A stretch of DNA of 64,000 nucleotides from Alphaproteobacteria bacterium. GTDB lineage: Bacteria; Pseudomonadota; Alphaproteobacteria; Micropepsales; Micropepsaceae. A program made the position numbers and the translations under genes. The notes under the pieces are model-generated. The model saw only the letters and a program-made list of their open reading frames with translations. It was not told the origin of the DNA and did not search any database. Within the stretch, counting starts at the first letter, position 1. Each line of letters begins with the position of its first letter. Below, in pieces: positions 1 to 8,193 of this stretch. Location: assembly GCA_017308475.1 (NCBI GenBank), contig JAFKEU010000008.1:1-64000 (forward strand), given 5' to 3'.

Positions 1-366
1 GATCCCGACCGCCGGAGCGCCGTCCCGCACGAGCGCGATGTTGACGGTGAAATCGCGACGGCGCCTCACGAACTCGCGCGTGCCGTCGAGCGGATCGACC
101 AGGAAAAAGGGACCGTCGAGCGCTACGGGCAGGATGCCGGCGGAGGCTTCTTCCTCCGCCACGCAGGGAACGCCGGGGTACGCCGCGCGCAGCCCTTCGA
201 GGATCAGCGCCTCGCTGGCCCGGTCGGCGGCGGTGACGGGAGAGGAATCGGCCTTTTCCTCCACGTCGATGGCGCCGTGGAACACCTCCATGATCGCCCT
301 GCCCGCATCAAGCGCGAGCCGCGTGAACAGGGCGAGCAATTCGGCGTCGTCAGATTCCGGCGCCAC
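1..366 (-). CDS. cysQ: 3'(2'),5'-bisphosphate nucleotidase CysQ (partial, C-terminus outside window)
   Basis: The first 122 codons of an inositol-monophosphatase-fold phosphatase are present; the 3' end lies beyond base 1. The metal-binding motif [11 protein letters not shown] is visible at about residues 87-97, after an acidic EEEA stretch. In this family CysQ removes the 3'-phosphate of PAP, the by-product of PAPS reduction, giving AMP. I chose the GTG at 364-366 because it sits just upstream of the cysNC stop at 350-352, so the two frames overlap as in a translationally coupled operon; no ATG fits. It follows cysD and cysNC on the same strand, which fits sulfate activation. The generic inositol-phosphatase function is the main alternative and would be notable given the inositol genes downstream, but the cys context favours CysQ. 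Confidence 0.85.
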   Translation of the reverse strand, partial: MAPESDDAELLALFTRLALDAGRAIMEVFHGAIDVEEKADSSPVTAADRASEALILEGLRAAYPGVPCVAEEEASAGILPVALDGPFFLVDPLDGTREFVRRRRDFTVNIALVRDGAPAVGI

Positions 367-598
367 TGCTGTACTCGTCTTCGGCGAGATCCTTCTCGAT
401 CAGCCAGTCCTCGATCGTCTCGACCATCTCCTCCGGCGGGCGGCCGGTGGTCCGCAGATGGATTTCAGGCTTTTCCGGCGCCTCGTAGGGAGAATCGATG
501 CCGGTAAAATTCTTGATCTCGCCGGCCATCGCCTTCCTGTAGAGCCCCTTCGGATCGCGCCGCATGCACTCCTCGATCGGCGTGTCGACGAAGATCTC
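350..598 (-). pseudogene. out-of-frame C-terminal part of the CysC (APS kinase) domain
   Basis: From base 598 down to the TGA at 350-352, a frame shifted by one base relative to cysNC encodes the expected end of APS kinase: [20 protein letters not shown], then a [13 protein letters not shown] motif and an acidic tail. The upstream frame reaches FRAERQ at base 600 and then runs out of phase. Known CysC proteins have about 12 residues between FRAERQ and the E(I/V)FVDTP strand that are missing here. The simplest reading is a net loss of about 35 nt around 598-602. It may be a real mutation or an assembly error; the sequence alone cannot decide. Confidence 0.75.
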
Positions 599-2228
599 TC
601 TGCCGCTCCGCCCGGAAGGGCGAAATGAAGGAGACGAGCACGATGATGCCGGCGTCGGCCATCAGCCTCGCCACCTCGGCCACGCGCCTGATGTTCTCGA
701 CCCGGTCGGCGTCGGTGAAGCCGAGGTCGCGGTTGAGGCCGTGGCGGACGTTGTCGCCGTCCAGCATGTAGGTGTGGCGGCCCGCCGCATGGAGCTTCCG
801 CTCCAGCAGGTTGGCGATGGTGGACTTGCCCGACCCGGAGAAGCCGGTGAACCACAGGACCTTCGGCCGCTGGTGCTTGATGGCGGCGCGCGCCTTGCGG
901 TCGACATCGAGCGCCTGCCAGTGGATGTTGTCGGCGCGGCGCAGCGGGCCGCGGATCATGCCGGCGGCCACGGTCGCATTCGTCAGGCGGTCTATCAGGA
1001 TGAAGGCGCCGGTCGTGCGGTTGTCGCGGAAGACGTCGAAGGCGAGCGGTGCCTGCGTGGCCATGTGGGCGACGCCCACCTCGTTCATGTTCAGCGTCTT
1101 GGCGGGTGCTCCGCTGAGATCGTTGATGTTCAGCCGCGCGGCCAGTTCCGTCACCGTCGCCGAGACCTGGCCGGTCTCGGTGCGCAGGATGTAGTTGCGT
1201 CCCGGGAAGAGCGGGCCTTCGTGGAACCAGACGAGGCTCGCCGCGAAACGGTCAGCGACGTGCGGCCGCGCGTCCGGCGCGACGAGCATATTGCCGCGCG
1301 AGACGTCGATCTCCCTGTCGAGGAGCAGCGTCACGGCCGCGCCGGCGACGGCTTCGGGCAAATCCCCATCCTGTGTGACGATGCGCTTGATGCGCGCGGA
1401 ACGCCCCGATTTCGCCACCACGACCTCGTCGCCCGGACGCGCGACACCCGAGGCGATCGTGCCCGCAAAACCGCGGAAGTCGAGGTTCGGCCGGTTCACA
1501 TACTGCACCGGGAAGCGGAACGGCCGGCCCGCCGCGTCGTCGGCGACCGGGACGGTCTCCAGATGGTCGAGCAGGGTCGGCCCCTTGTACCAGGGCGTGT
1601 TGGCCGAGCGGTTGGTCACATTGTCGCCGAAGCGGGCGGAAAGCGGCACCGGCACGATGGAGAGGAAATCGAGGGAATCGGCGAAGGCCCGGTAGTCCGC
1701 GGCGATCCGCTCGAATACATCGCTGTCGAAGCCGACGAGGTCGATCTTGTTCACCGCCAGCACGATGTGCCGGATGCCCAGCAGCGACGCGATCACGGAA
1801 TGGCGGCGCGTCTGCGACAGGATGCCCTGCCGCGCATCGACCAGCACCACCGCGAGATCGGCCGTCGACGCGCCGGTCGCCATGTTGCGCGTATACTGCT
1901 CGTGGCCGGGGGTGTCGGCGACGACGAATTTCCGGCGCGCCGTGGCGAAGAAGCGGTAGGCGACGTCGATCGTGATGCCCTGCTCGCGCTCGGCCTCCAG
2001 CCCGTCGACCAGAAGGGCGAAGTCGATATCCTCGCCTGTGGTGCCGAACTTGCGGCTGTCCTTTTCCAGCGACGCCAGCGTGTCTTCGAACAGGAGCTTG
2101 GTGTCGTAGAGCAGACGGCCAATGAGCGTGGACTTGCCGTCATCGACGCTGCCGCAGGTCAAGAAGCGCAGCAGCGACTTCTTTTCCTGCGCAGCCAGAA
2201 AACTCTGAAGGTCTGTCGGGGCGTTCAC
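465..2228 (-). CDS. cysNC: bifunctional sulfate adenylyltransferase GTPase subunit / APS kinase CysNC (frameshifted near the end)
   Basis: The N-terminal two thirds is CysN, the GTPase that with CysD forms APS from sulfate and ATP. The P-loop GSVDDGKST is at residues 26-34, DTPGHEQY near 104 and NKIDLV near 159. A CysC domain follows, with its own P-loop GFSGSGKST near residue 460 and the [10 protein letters not shown] motif; it would phosphorylate APS to PAPS. The open frame goes wrong after FRAERQ: the last 45 or so residues are arginine-rich and unlike any kinase, while the true ending lies in another frame (350-598). The GTG start at 2226-2228 overlaps the cysD stop TAG in a TAGTG junction. 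If the shift is real, CysN should remain active and the kinase should be dead, because the lost part includes the conserved [11 protein letters not shown] region. Confidence 0.9.
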   Translation of the reverse strand: MNAPTDLQSFLAAQEKKSLLRFLTCGSVDDGKSTLIGRLLYDTKLLFEDTLASLEKDSRKFGTTGEDIDFALLVDGLEAEREQGITIDVAYRFFATARRKFVVADTPGHEQYTRNMATGASTADLAVVLVDARQGILSQTRRHSVIASLLGIRHIVLAVNKIDLVGFDSDVFERIAADYRAFADSLDFLSIVPVPLSARFGDNVTNRSANTPWYKGPTLLDHLETVPVADDAAGRPFRFPVQYVNRPNLDFRGFAGTIASGVARPGDEVVVAKSGRSARIKRIVTQDGDLPEAVAGAAVTLLLDREIDVSRGNMLVAPDARPHVADRFAASLVWFHEGPLFPGRNYILRTETGQVSATVTELAARLNINDLSGAPAKTLNMNEVGVAHMATQAPLAFDVFRDNRTTGAFILIDRLTNATVAAGMIRGPLRRADNIHWQALDVDRKARAAIKHQRPKVLWFTGFSGSGKSTIANLLERKLHAAGRHTYMLDGDNVRHGLNRDLGFTDADRVENIRRVAEVARLMADAGIIVLVSFISPFRAERQRDLRRHADRGVHAARSEGALQEGDGRRDQEFYRHRFSLRGAGKA

Positions 2229-3142
2229 TAGAAGTACCCCTCCTTCTTCTTCTTTTCCATCGACGCCTTCTCGTCGCTGTCGATCAGGCGGCCCTGGCGT
2301 TCGGAGGTGCGGGCGGTGAACATCTCGGTGACAATGGCTTCCAGCGTATCGGCGCCCGATTCGATCGCGCCGGTGAGCGGATAGCAGCCCAGCGTGCGGA
2401 AACGCACCAACCGCTCCTCGATCCGTTCACCGGGCAGCAGCGCCATGCGGTCATCGTCCTTCATGATCAACGCGCCGCCGCGTTCCACCACCGGACGCTT
2501 CCTGGCGAAATAGAGCGGCACGATGGGGATGTTCTCGGCCATGATGTATTGCCAGATGTCCAGCTCGGTCCAGTTGGACAGCGGGAACACGCGAATACTT
2601 TCGCCCTTGCTGATGCGGGTGTTGTAGACGCGCCAGAGTTCGGGCCGCTGGTTCTTTGGGTCCCAGGCATGGGTGGCGGTGCGGAAGGAGAAGATTCGCT
2701 CCTTTGCCCGGCTCTTCTCCTCGTCGCGGCGTGCGCCGCCGAAGGCCGCATCGAAGCCATATTTGTCCAGCGCCTGCTTCAGGCTCTCGGTTTTCATCAC
2801 CTGGGTATGCAGGGACGAACCGGAATCGAACGGGTTGATGCCGCGCTTTACCCCGTCTTCATTGACATGGACGATCAGGTCCAGCCCCAGCCTCCTGGCC
2901 GTGGCGTCGCGGAATTCGATCATCTCCCGGAACTTCCAGGTGGTGTCGACGTGCATCAGCGGAAAGGGCGGCCTGGAAGGATAAAATGCCTTCATCGCCA
3001 GGTGCAGCATCACCGACGAATCCTTGCCGATGGAATAGAGCATCACCGGGTTGGTGAATTCGGCCGCCACCTCGCGCATGATATGGATGCTTTCGGCCTC
3101 CAGACGGCGCAGATGCGATATTACAGTCTTGTTCGTGGACAA
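2228..3142 (-). CDS. cysD: sulfate adenylyltransferase subunit 2 (CysD)
   Basis: A 304-residue protein with the PAPS-reductase-like ATP pyrophosphatase fold. The PP-loop motif [14 protein letters not shown] is near residues 36-49, followed by [16 protein letters not shown] and [20 protein letters not shown], all typical of CysD. It is the catalytic subunit that adenylates sulfate to APS, driven by the GTPase CysN encoded directly downstream with a one-base overlap. The start is a TTG at 3140-3142: the resulting N-terminus ([20 protein letters not shown]) matches the family's usual length, and no nearby ATG does. It is the first gene of the cys operon. The 289 bp up to the divergent acyl carrier protein gene must hold its promoter, but no convincing match to a sigma-70 consensus was found. 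Confidence 0.95.
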   Translation of the reverse strand: MSTNKTVISHLRRLEAESIHIMREVAAEFTNPVMLYSIGKDSSVMLHLAMKAFYPSRPPFPLMHVDTTWKFREMIEFRDATARRLGLDLIVHVNEDGVKRGINPFDSGSSLHTQVMKTESLKQALDKYGFDAAFGGARRDEEKSRAKERIFSFRTATHAWDPKNQRPELWRVYNTRISKGESIRVFPLSNWTELDIWQYIMAENIPIVPLYFARKRPVVERGGALIMKDDDRMALLPGERIEERLVRFRTLGCYPLTGAIESGADTLEAIVTEMFTARTSERQGRLIDSDEKASMEKKKKEGYF

Positions 3143-3431
3143 ATTCAGCTATCCCAGGTCCGGGCTGTGAAATAGGGGGAATGCCGGCTAGATGCAAGCC
3201 TGTCCCCGCAATGCAGCCTGGGCGGGCGATTTTCCTCAGGCGGCATCTACCCCCGCGCGGGATGCGCCAAATCGCCCCGCAACTGGCCCCGGAACCCGCC
3301 GAAAGCCCGTCATCCCCAGCCACCGCAGGCCCAGGCCGATGACAGGCTCGACTTCCTTCTGTCACACCAATAGCTTGACGGAAGTGGCGGCGCTGGAGCG
3401 CCCGACAGAAGAACATTATTGGGGGCATTGG

Positions 3432-3704
3432 ATGGCCGACGTCGAAGGAGCGGTCCTGGATATTATCGCCGAAAAGGCCAAATCGGACCGCAGCAGCCTG
3501 ACACCCCAGACGGAGCTTACCACCCTGACCCTGGACTCGCTGGATATCGTGGAGATCATCTTCCAGATCGAGGAGCGCTTCGACATCTCCATCCCCTATA
3601 ATGCCAACGAAAGCGTGGACGCGGCGGGCGCCGGCTTCAAGACCGTGGGCGACGTGGTTGCGCTGGTCCACCAGCATATTGGCCAGGGCCAGCAGCCGGC
3701 GTGA
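3432..3704 (+). CDS. acyl carrier protein
   Basis: A 90-residue acyl carrier protein. The 4'-phosphopantetheine attachment serine is Ser36 in TLDSLDIVEIIFQIEERFDI, an acidic helix-II region typical of ACPs. I start it at ATG 3432 with a G-rich ribosome site (TGGGGG) about 8 bases upstream; the frame stays open upstream but that part looks non-coding. It is followed 46 bases later by a ketoacyl-ACP synthase, so it probably carries a specialised acyl chain rather than serving general fatty-acid synthesis. In Caulobacter a dedicated ACP sits beside serine palmitoyltransferase. Here the sphingolipid operon lies 13 kb away, so a link to ceramide synthesis is inference. Confidence 0.88.
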   Translation: MADVEGAVLDIIAEKAKSDRSSLTPQTELTTLTLDSLDIVEIIFQIEERFDISIPYNANESVDAAGAGFKTVGDVVALVHQHIGQGQQPA

Positions 3705-3750
3705 GACATTCCATCATGCCTGACCTGCCGCGGCACAAGGCGGCGTCCAG

Positions 3751-4956
3751 ATGACCAGTGTCGTCGTCACCGGCATGGGCTGCATTTCGGCCATCGGGCG
3801 CAACACCGCCCAGATGGCCGCTGCGCTGAGGGCCGGGCAATGCGGCATCGGCCCGCTGACCGTCACGCCTACCGACCGGCTGATGGTGAAGATCGGCGCC
3901 GAGGTGGCCGGCTTCGATCCCCTGGAACATTTCGACGAGAAGCGCCTTCTGCTGCTCGACCGCTTCAGCCAGTTCGCGCTGGTGGCGGCCCGCGAGGCGG
4001 TGGCGGCCAGCGGCCTGGATTTCCGCGGACCCGTGGGCGAGCGCGCAGCCGCAATCCTGGGTTCGGGCGTAGGCGGCATGACCACGCTGGATGAAAGCTT
4101 CCAGCGCCTCTATCTGGAGAATGCCAAGCGCTTCCAGCCCTTCATCATCCCCAAGCTGATGATCAGCGCCGCGATCAGCCACATCACCATGGAACACGGG
4201 ATGCGCGGTCCCGCCTTCACCACCGCCAGCGCCTGTGCTTCGGCCAACCATGCCATCGGCACCGCCTTTCACATGGTGCGCGCGGGCATGGTGGATGTGG
4301 CGCTGACCGGCGGCGCCGAGTCGGTATTCACGCCGGGCACGCTGAAGGCGTGGGAGGCGATGCGCATCCTGGCGCCCGACACCTGCCGCCCCTTCGCAAA
4401 GGGGCGCAAGGGCCTGGTGCTGGGCGAAGGCGCCGCCATCCTGATCCTGGAAAGCCGGGCGCATGCGCAGGCGCGCGGCGCGCCCATCCTGGGCGAGATC
4501 GTAGGCTTTGGCATGAGCGCGGATGCCGGCGACATCGTACTGCCGTCACTGGACGGGGCAGTGCGGGCCATGCGCGCCTGCATCAAGGACAGCGGACTTG
4601 CGCCCGAGACTTTCGAATATGTCAATGCACACGGCACCGGCACGGCGATGAACGACGTCACCGAAACAAGGGCGATCCACGAGGTCTTCGGCGACCATGC
4701 CCGCCGCCTGGCGGTTTCCTCCACCAAGTCGATGCACGGCCATGCCCTGGGCGCTGCCGGCGCGATCGAGGCGGTGGCGACGCTGCTGGCAATGCGGGAC
4801 GGATTTATTCCGCCCACGGTCAATTACAACGAGGCCGATCCCCAGTGCGACCTCGACTATGTTCCCAACATCGCGCGGGAACAGGCGTTCGACGTGGCGC
4901 TGTCCAGTTCCTTTGCCTTTGGCGGGCTGAACGCGGTGCTGGCGCTTCGGCGCTAG
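3751..4956 (+). CDS. beta-ketoacyl-ACP synthase (KAS II / FabF-like)
   Basis: A 401-residue thiolase-fold condensing enzyme, the usual KAS length. The active-site cysteine is Cys162 in TASACASANHAIG. The two histidines lie in VNAHGTGTAMNDVTE and SSTKSMHGHALGAAGA, and the glycine-rich FAFGGLNAVL end is conserved. It should condense malonyl-ACP with an acyl-ACP, here plausibly the ACP encoded just upstream. The sequence looks more like a FabF or polyketide/aryl-polyene-type KAS than FabB. With only one ACP and one KAS and no ketoreductase or dehydratase nearby, it is more likely a chain-modifying step for a lipid than a full second fatty-acid synthase. Confidence 0.9.
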   Translation: MTSVVVTGMGCISAIGRNTAQMAAALRAGQCGIGPLTVTPTDRLMVKIGAEVAGFDPLEHFDEKRLLLLDRFSQFALVAAREAVAASGLDFRGPVGERAAAILGSGVGGMTTLDESFQRLYLENAKRFQPFIIPKLMISAAISHITMEHGMRGPAFTTASACASANHAIGTAFHMVRAGMVDVALTGGAESVFTPGTLKAWEAMRILAPDTCRPFAKGRKGLVLGEGAAILILESRAHAQARGAPILGEIVGFGMSADAGDIVLPSLDGAVRAMRACIKDSGLAPETFEYVNAHGTGTAMNDVTETRAIHEVFGDHARRLAVSSTKSMHGHALGAAGAIEAVATLLAMRDGFIPPTVNYNEADPQCDLDYVPNIAREQAFDVALSSSFAFGGLNAVLALRR

Positions 4957-4972
4957 CCGCCCGGTTGCGGCT
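4955..4972 (+). terminator. possible terminator hairpin after the KAS gene
   Basis: A 6-bp GC stem, AGCCGC with GCGGCT and a CCGGTT loop, overlaps the TAG stop of the condensing enzyme. The only T-run (GTTTTTG) comes 20 bases later, so it is not a classical intrinsic terminator. Confidence 0.3.
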
Positions 4973-5079
4973 GAGAAGAATATCGACTAGCGTTTTTGAC
5001 GCGCCGCATAAGGGTTTACGGCGCACAGCAGAGCACCAAAGACGGGGCCGGAATATTGTCTGACACGCGGGTTATCGAG

Positions 5080-5835
5080 ATGCAGCAGGCCACGCAGAGC
5101 GCCCGCGTGAGCTGGGGCGAGAGGTTGAGCTGGTGCCTGCCGCTGGTCTTCGTCATCGGGGTGCCGTCGGTACTGATCACCCGCCTGATCTTCCTGCACT
5201 ATTTCCCGGACCATTTCGTCAATGATTCCCCCACCATCAGCGAGACCGCCTCGCGCTGGCCGTCGGACATCTTCTTCGAATGGACCATGGCGCTGGTGAC
5301 GCTGTTCATCATCGTGTCCTGGTCGCTGAACATCGTGCGCAACCGCCGCCGGCTGTTCCATTTCGCGCGCGCAGGCGTGCCGGTCAAAGGCCCCGCCATC
5401 CTGTTCGCGCTGGCCAGCGCGCTGGGCATCGCGGCGGGCCTGTTCCTGATGCTGGTCGCCATCTTCAACCTGCATGACGGCCATGATGTGCACATGTACG
5501 GCTCCTGGGCCTTCTACATCAGCCAGGCGCTGGCCATCACGATCGACATTCTGTTCGTGCTGTGGCTGCGCCGGCTGGTGGATGAGCCGTCCGGGCGCGA
5601 CGGGATCGTGAGCCGGGTGCTGGTCGCCGCCGGAATCTTCCTGGGCTCCTGGTTCTTCCTCTACATGTACGAGACCAAGGGCCTGGCCGCGCCGGACCAC
5701 AAATATGCGATCCAGCTTGTCTATGTGGGATCGGAATATTTCGTCGCCACGATGTTCCTTGCCTATCCGATGACGGCCTTTGCGGAGATGCGGCGCCATT
5801 TCCGCGAACTGGCCGGCGCCAGCGGGCAGGAATAG
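5080..5835 (+). CDS. Frag1/DRAM/Sfk1-like integral membrane protein
   Basis: A 251-residue membrane protein with about six hydrophobic segments. Two patches resemble the Frag1/DRAM/Sfk1 family (eukaryotic PGAP2 and the Cwh43 N-terminus): SPTISETASRWPSDIFFE after the first segment, comparable to the family's P-x-I-S-(D/E)-T motif, and an AIFNLHDG..VHMYGSWAFY stretch in the middle. PGAP2 and Cwh43 act on lipid remodelling of GPI anchors; bacterial members are not characterised to my knowledge. ATG 5080 is preferred over the TTG codons at 4996 and 5056 because the hydrophobic core begins soon after it. It lies between the ACP/KAS pair and an ABC exporter on the same strand. Family assignment is from motif resemblance only. 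Confidence 0.6.
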   Translation: MQQATQSARVSWGERLSWCLPLVFVIGVPSVLITRLIFLHYFPDHFVNDSPTISETASRWPSDIFFEWTMALVTLFIIVSWSLNIVRNRRRLFHFARAGVPVKGPAILFALASALGIAAGLFLMLVAIFNLHDGHDVHMYGSWAFYISQALAITIDILFVLWLRRLVDEPSGRDGIVSRVLVAAGIFLGSWFFLYMYETKGLAAPDHKYAIQLVYVGSEYFVATMFLAYPMTAFAEMRRHFRELAGASGQE

Positions 5836-5877
5836 GATAGCAAGCGGGCGGCCCATGCGGGCGCCCCGACGGGGACC

Positions 5878-7557
5878 ATGGCCGAGACGGCACAACGCAG
5901 CACCATTCCTCAGCTTCTGGGTTTCCTGAACCGGGAAACGCGCGGATCGCGGCTGCGCATCATTGTGCCGTCGGTGGCGGCTGGCCTGGCGCGCGGCGCG
6001 CTGCTGGCCGCGTTCAATGCCGCCGCCGCACAGGCCGGCAGTGGCGGCGGGCTGAACCTGAAGCTGGCGGGCGGCTTCGCCGCCGCGCTGGTGGTCTATC
6101 TGGCCTCGGCCTATTTGTCGGCGGTTCTCAGCGACAATCTTGTGCGCAGGCTGCTGCACCGCCTGCGCCTGCGCATCTGCGGCAAGCTGATCCATGCGCC
6201 GCTCAGGCTGGTTGAAGCCCAGGACCCGGGCAAGATCTTCACCCTGATCGGCCATGAGTCCGAACGGCTGGCCAGCGTGGCCAAGGATTTCATCATCACC
6301 TTCCAGGCCGCCGTGGTGCTGGCGGTGGCGCTGGCCTATCTGGCGTGGCTTTCGCCCGCCAGCTTCGCCATCGCAACCCTGACCATCGCAGCCGGCGCGG
6401 CGACCTATTACTGGCACGAAAACAAGGCCAAGCAGGCCTATGCCCGCGCCCGTGAAAAGGAAGTCGAGTATTTCGACACCATGTACGACCTGCTGCACGG
6501 CTTTCGCGACCTGAAGCTGGACCGCGCCCAGCAGGACGAGATCATGGGACATCTGAAGACCGTCTCGGACGAATTCTGCAACCTGGGCGCGGCTTCGGCC
6601 CGGCGCTACCAGATCAGCGAATTGGTGTCGCACGCCTTCACCTTCAGCCTGATTGCCATTGTCGTCTTTCTGATCCCCCTGCTGCTGCCCAGCGGCGCCG
6701 GATCCACCTATCAGCTGCTCGCCACTGTGTTGTATCTCCTGGCGCCGGTGGAGCAGATGGTGGCCGCGGTGCCCTTCTTCTCAAAAGGCGCGGTGGCGCT
6801 GGGCAATATCAGCCGCCTGGAAGGGTCATTGTTCGCCGAAACGCCGGAAGGCCCGGCGCGCGAGGCGGCGCCCGCCCTGTTCGACCGCATCGAACTCAGC
6901 AATGTCCGCTTCGAATTCCGCTCCGCCATGGCGGAGGAGAATTTCGACCTCGGGCCGCTGGACCTGACGCTGAAGCGGGGCGAGATCCTTTTGATCTGCG
7001 GCGGCAATGGCGCGGGCAAGACCACGCTGCTCAAGCTGCTGGCCGGGCTTTATCATCCCGCCGCCGGACAGGTGCTGGTCGACGGCAAGCCGATGGACGG
7101 CGTGCGCAATGCGGGCTACCGCGAGATGTTCGCGGTGATCTTCAGCGATCCCTATCTGATGCGGCGTCTCTATGGCCTGGGCGATCTCGATCCGGACACG
7201 GTCAAGGCGCTGCTGACGGAACTGGAACTGGACCGCAAGACCACGCTGACGGGGCGGCAGTTCACCTCCACCCGCCTGTCGGCGGGACAGCGCAAGCGGC
7301 TGGCCTATGCCATCAACCGGCTGCGCGACCGGCAAGTCTATGTGTTTGACGAATTCGCCGCCGACCAGGACCCGCAGTTCCGACAGTATTTCTATACCGT
7401 GCTGCTACCGCGGCTGAAGGCGCACGGCAAGACGGTGGTCGCCGTCACCCATGACGAGCGCTGGTTCGGCGCAGGCGACCGGCTGGTGAAGCTCGATTAC
7501 GGCCGCATCGTGCCGGTGGATGCGCCCGAGCGGCGGCCCGAGGCCCAGAGCGCCTGA
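5878..7557 (+). CDS. ABC exporter, fused membrane and ATPase domains (SyrD/PvdE/YojI-like)
   Basis: A 559-residue half-transporter. The membrane domain (about residues 20-310, six segments) lacks a peptidase. The ATPase domain has Walker A GGNGAGKTT near residue 377, a signature LSAGQRKRL and Walker B VYVFDEFAADQDP. The aspartate-phenylalanine-glutamate arrangement and the overall layout match the cyclic-peptide/siderophore exporter family (SyrD, PvdE, YojI) rather than MsbA. It should form a homodimer in the inner membrane. No peptide synthetase is visible nearby, and the neighbours are lipid genes, so its cargo may be a lipid or lipid precursor; that is inference. The next gene is convergent, 12 bases away. 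Confidence 0.85.
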   Translation: MAETAQRSTIPQLLGFLNRETRGSRLRIIVPSVAAGLARGALLAAFNAAAAQAGSGGGLNLKLAGGFAAALVVYLASAYLSAVLSDNLVRRLLHRLRLRICGKLIHAPLRLVEAQDPGKIFTLIGHESERLASVAKDFIITFQAAVVLAVALAYLAWLSPASFAIATLTIAAGAATYYWHENKAKQAYARAREKEVEYFDTMYDLLHGFRDLKLDRAQQDEIMGHLKTVSDEFCNLGAASARRYQISELVSHAFTFSLIAIVVFLIPLLLPSGAGSTYQLLATVLYLLAPVEQMVAAVPFFSKGAVALGNISRLEGSLFAETPEGPAREAAPALFDRIELSNVRFEFRSAMAEENFDLGPLDLTLKRGEILLICGGNGAGKTTLLKLLAGLYHPAAGQVLVDGKPMDGVRNAGYREMFAVIFSDPYLMRRLYGLGDLDPDTVKALLTELELDRKTTLTGRQFTSTRLSAGQRKRLAYAINRLRDRQVYVFDEFAADQDPQFRQYFYTVLLPRLKAHGKTVVAVTHDERWFGAGDRLVKLDYGRIVPVDAPERRPEAQSA

Positions 7558-7569
7558 TCGGCCGCGCCG

Positions 7570-8184
7570 TCAGCCGCCCTCGGACGCGCGGATGCGGGTC
7601 CGCGCCCGCCAGAAGCGCTGCAGCGCGGTGATGTGCGAGAAGGCCGCAATCACCACCAGCGCGACGAGAAGCGGGCCGGGCCAGCCGGGAAACTTCAGGA
7701 ACGGATCGAAGATCAGCCCCGCGCACAGCACGATGATGCGCTCCAGCCGCTCCATCAGGTCGGGCCAGGCGGTGTTGTCGATGGGAATCTCGATGGCCGT
7801 GCGCGCCTTGTTGTAGCTGGTCAGGAGCGAACCGGAGAGCGCCAGGAAGCACAGCGGCCAAAGGCCGGTGACAAGGGCGATGGCAAAGAAGACGGCGATC
7901 TCCTGATAGCGGTCGATCACAGCGTCCAGATAACCACCGAACTTGCTGGATTTTCCGGTGCGGCGCGCCACCGCGCCGTCCAGCCCGTCGAAGGCGAAGG
8001 ACAGCGCCAGGCCCAGCCCGAACCAGAAGGGATTGCGGTGGGCAAGATAGGCGCCGCAGTTTGCCGCCACCAGCACCAGCCCCAGGAACGTCACCTGGTT
8101 GGGCGAAAGGCCCGCCGCCACGAGGGGCGTGGCCAGCGCATTCCATATCCGGTCGGACAGGGCGCGGTTGGTGGAATCAAGCAT
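7570..8184 (-). CDS. CDP-alcohol phosphatidyltransferase, phosphatidylinositol-phosphate-synthase-like
   Basis: A 204-residue polytopic enzyme with the complete CDP-alcohol phosphotransferase motif: Asp66, Asp69-Gly70, Ala73-Arg74, Gly83, Asp87 and Asp91 (DGLDGAVARR...FGGYLDAVIDR). The downstream SYNKARTAIE and ERLERIIVL segments resemble phosphatidylinositol- and archaetidylinositol-phosphate synthases, which join a CDP-lipid to inositol 1-phosphate. An Ino1-type inositol-phosphate synthase lies 6 kb away and a CdsA-like enzyme 7 kb away, supporting that role. The start ATG at 8184 has an AAGGA site upstream. It is 9 bases downstream of the FGGY kinase gene, so the two form an operon. Another acceptor alcohol phosphate remains possible. 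Confidence 0.8.
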   Translation of the reverse strand: MLDSTNRALSDRIWNALATPLVAAGLSPNQVTFLGLVLVAANCGAYLAHRNPFWFGLGLALSFAFDGLDGAVARRTGKSSKFGGYLDAVIDRYQEIAVFFAIALVTGLWPLCFLALSGSLLTSYNKARTAIEIPIDNTAWPDLMERLERIIVLCAGLIFDPFLKFPGWPGPLLVALVVIAAFSHITALQRFWRARTRIRASEGG

Positions 8185-8193
8185 GGTAGGTCC

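Noticed and set aside
564..2231. 555-codon open frame on the plus strand opposite cysNC
   Set aside because: It mirrors a strongly conserved gene on the other strand, has no family motifs and is a high-GC antisense artefact.
4987..6633. 548-codon minus-strand open frame across the Frag1-like and ABC genes
   Set aside because: It spans two recognised genes and their gap; its composition (Gln, Arg, His rich) is typical of antisense frames.
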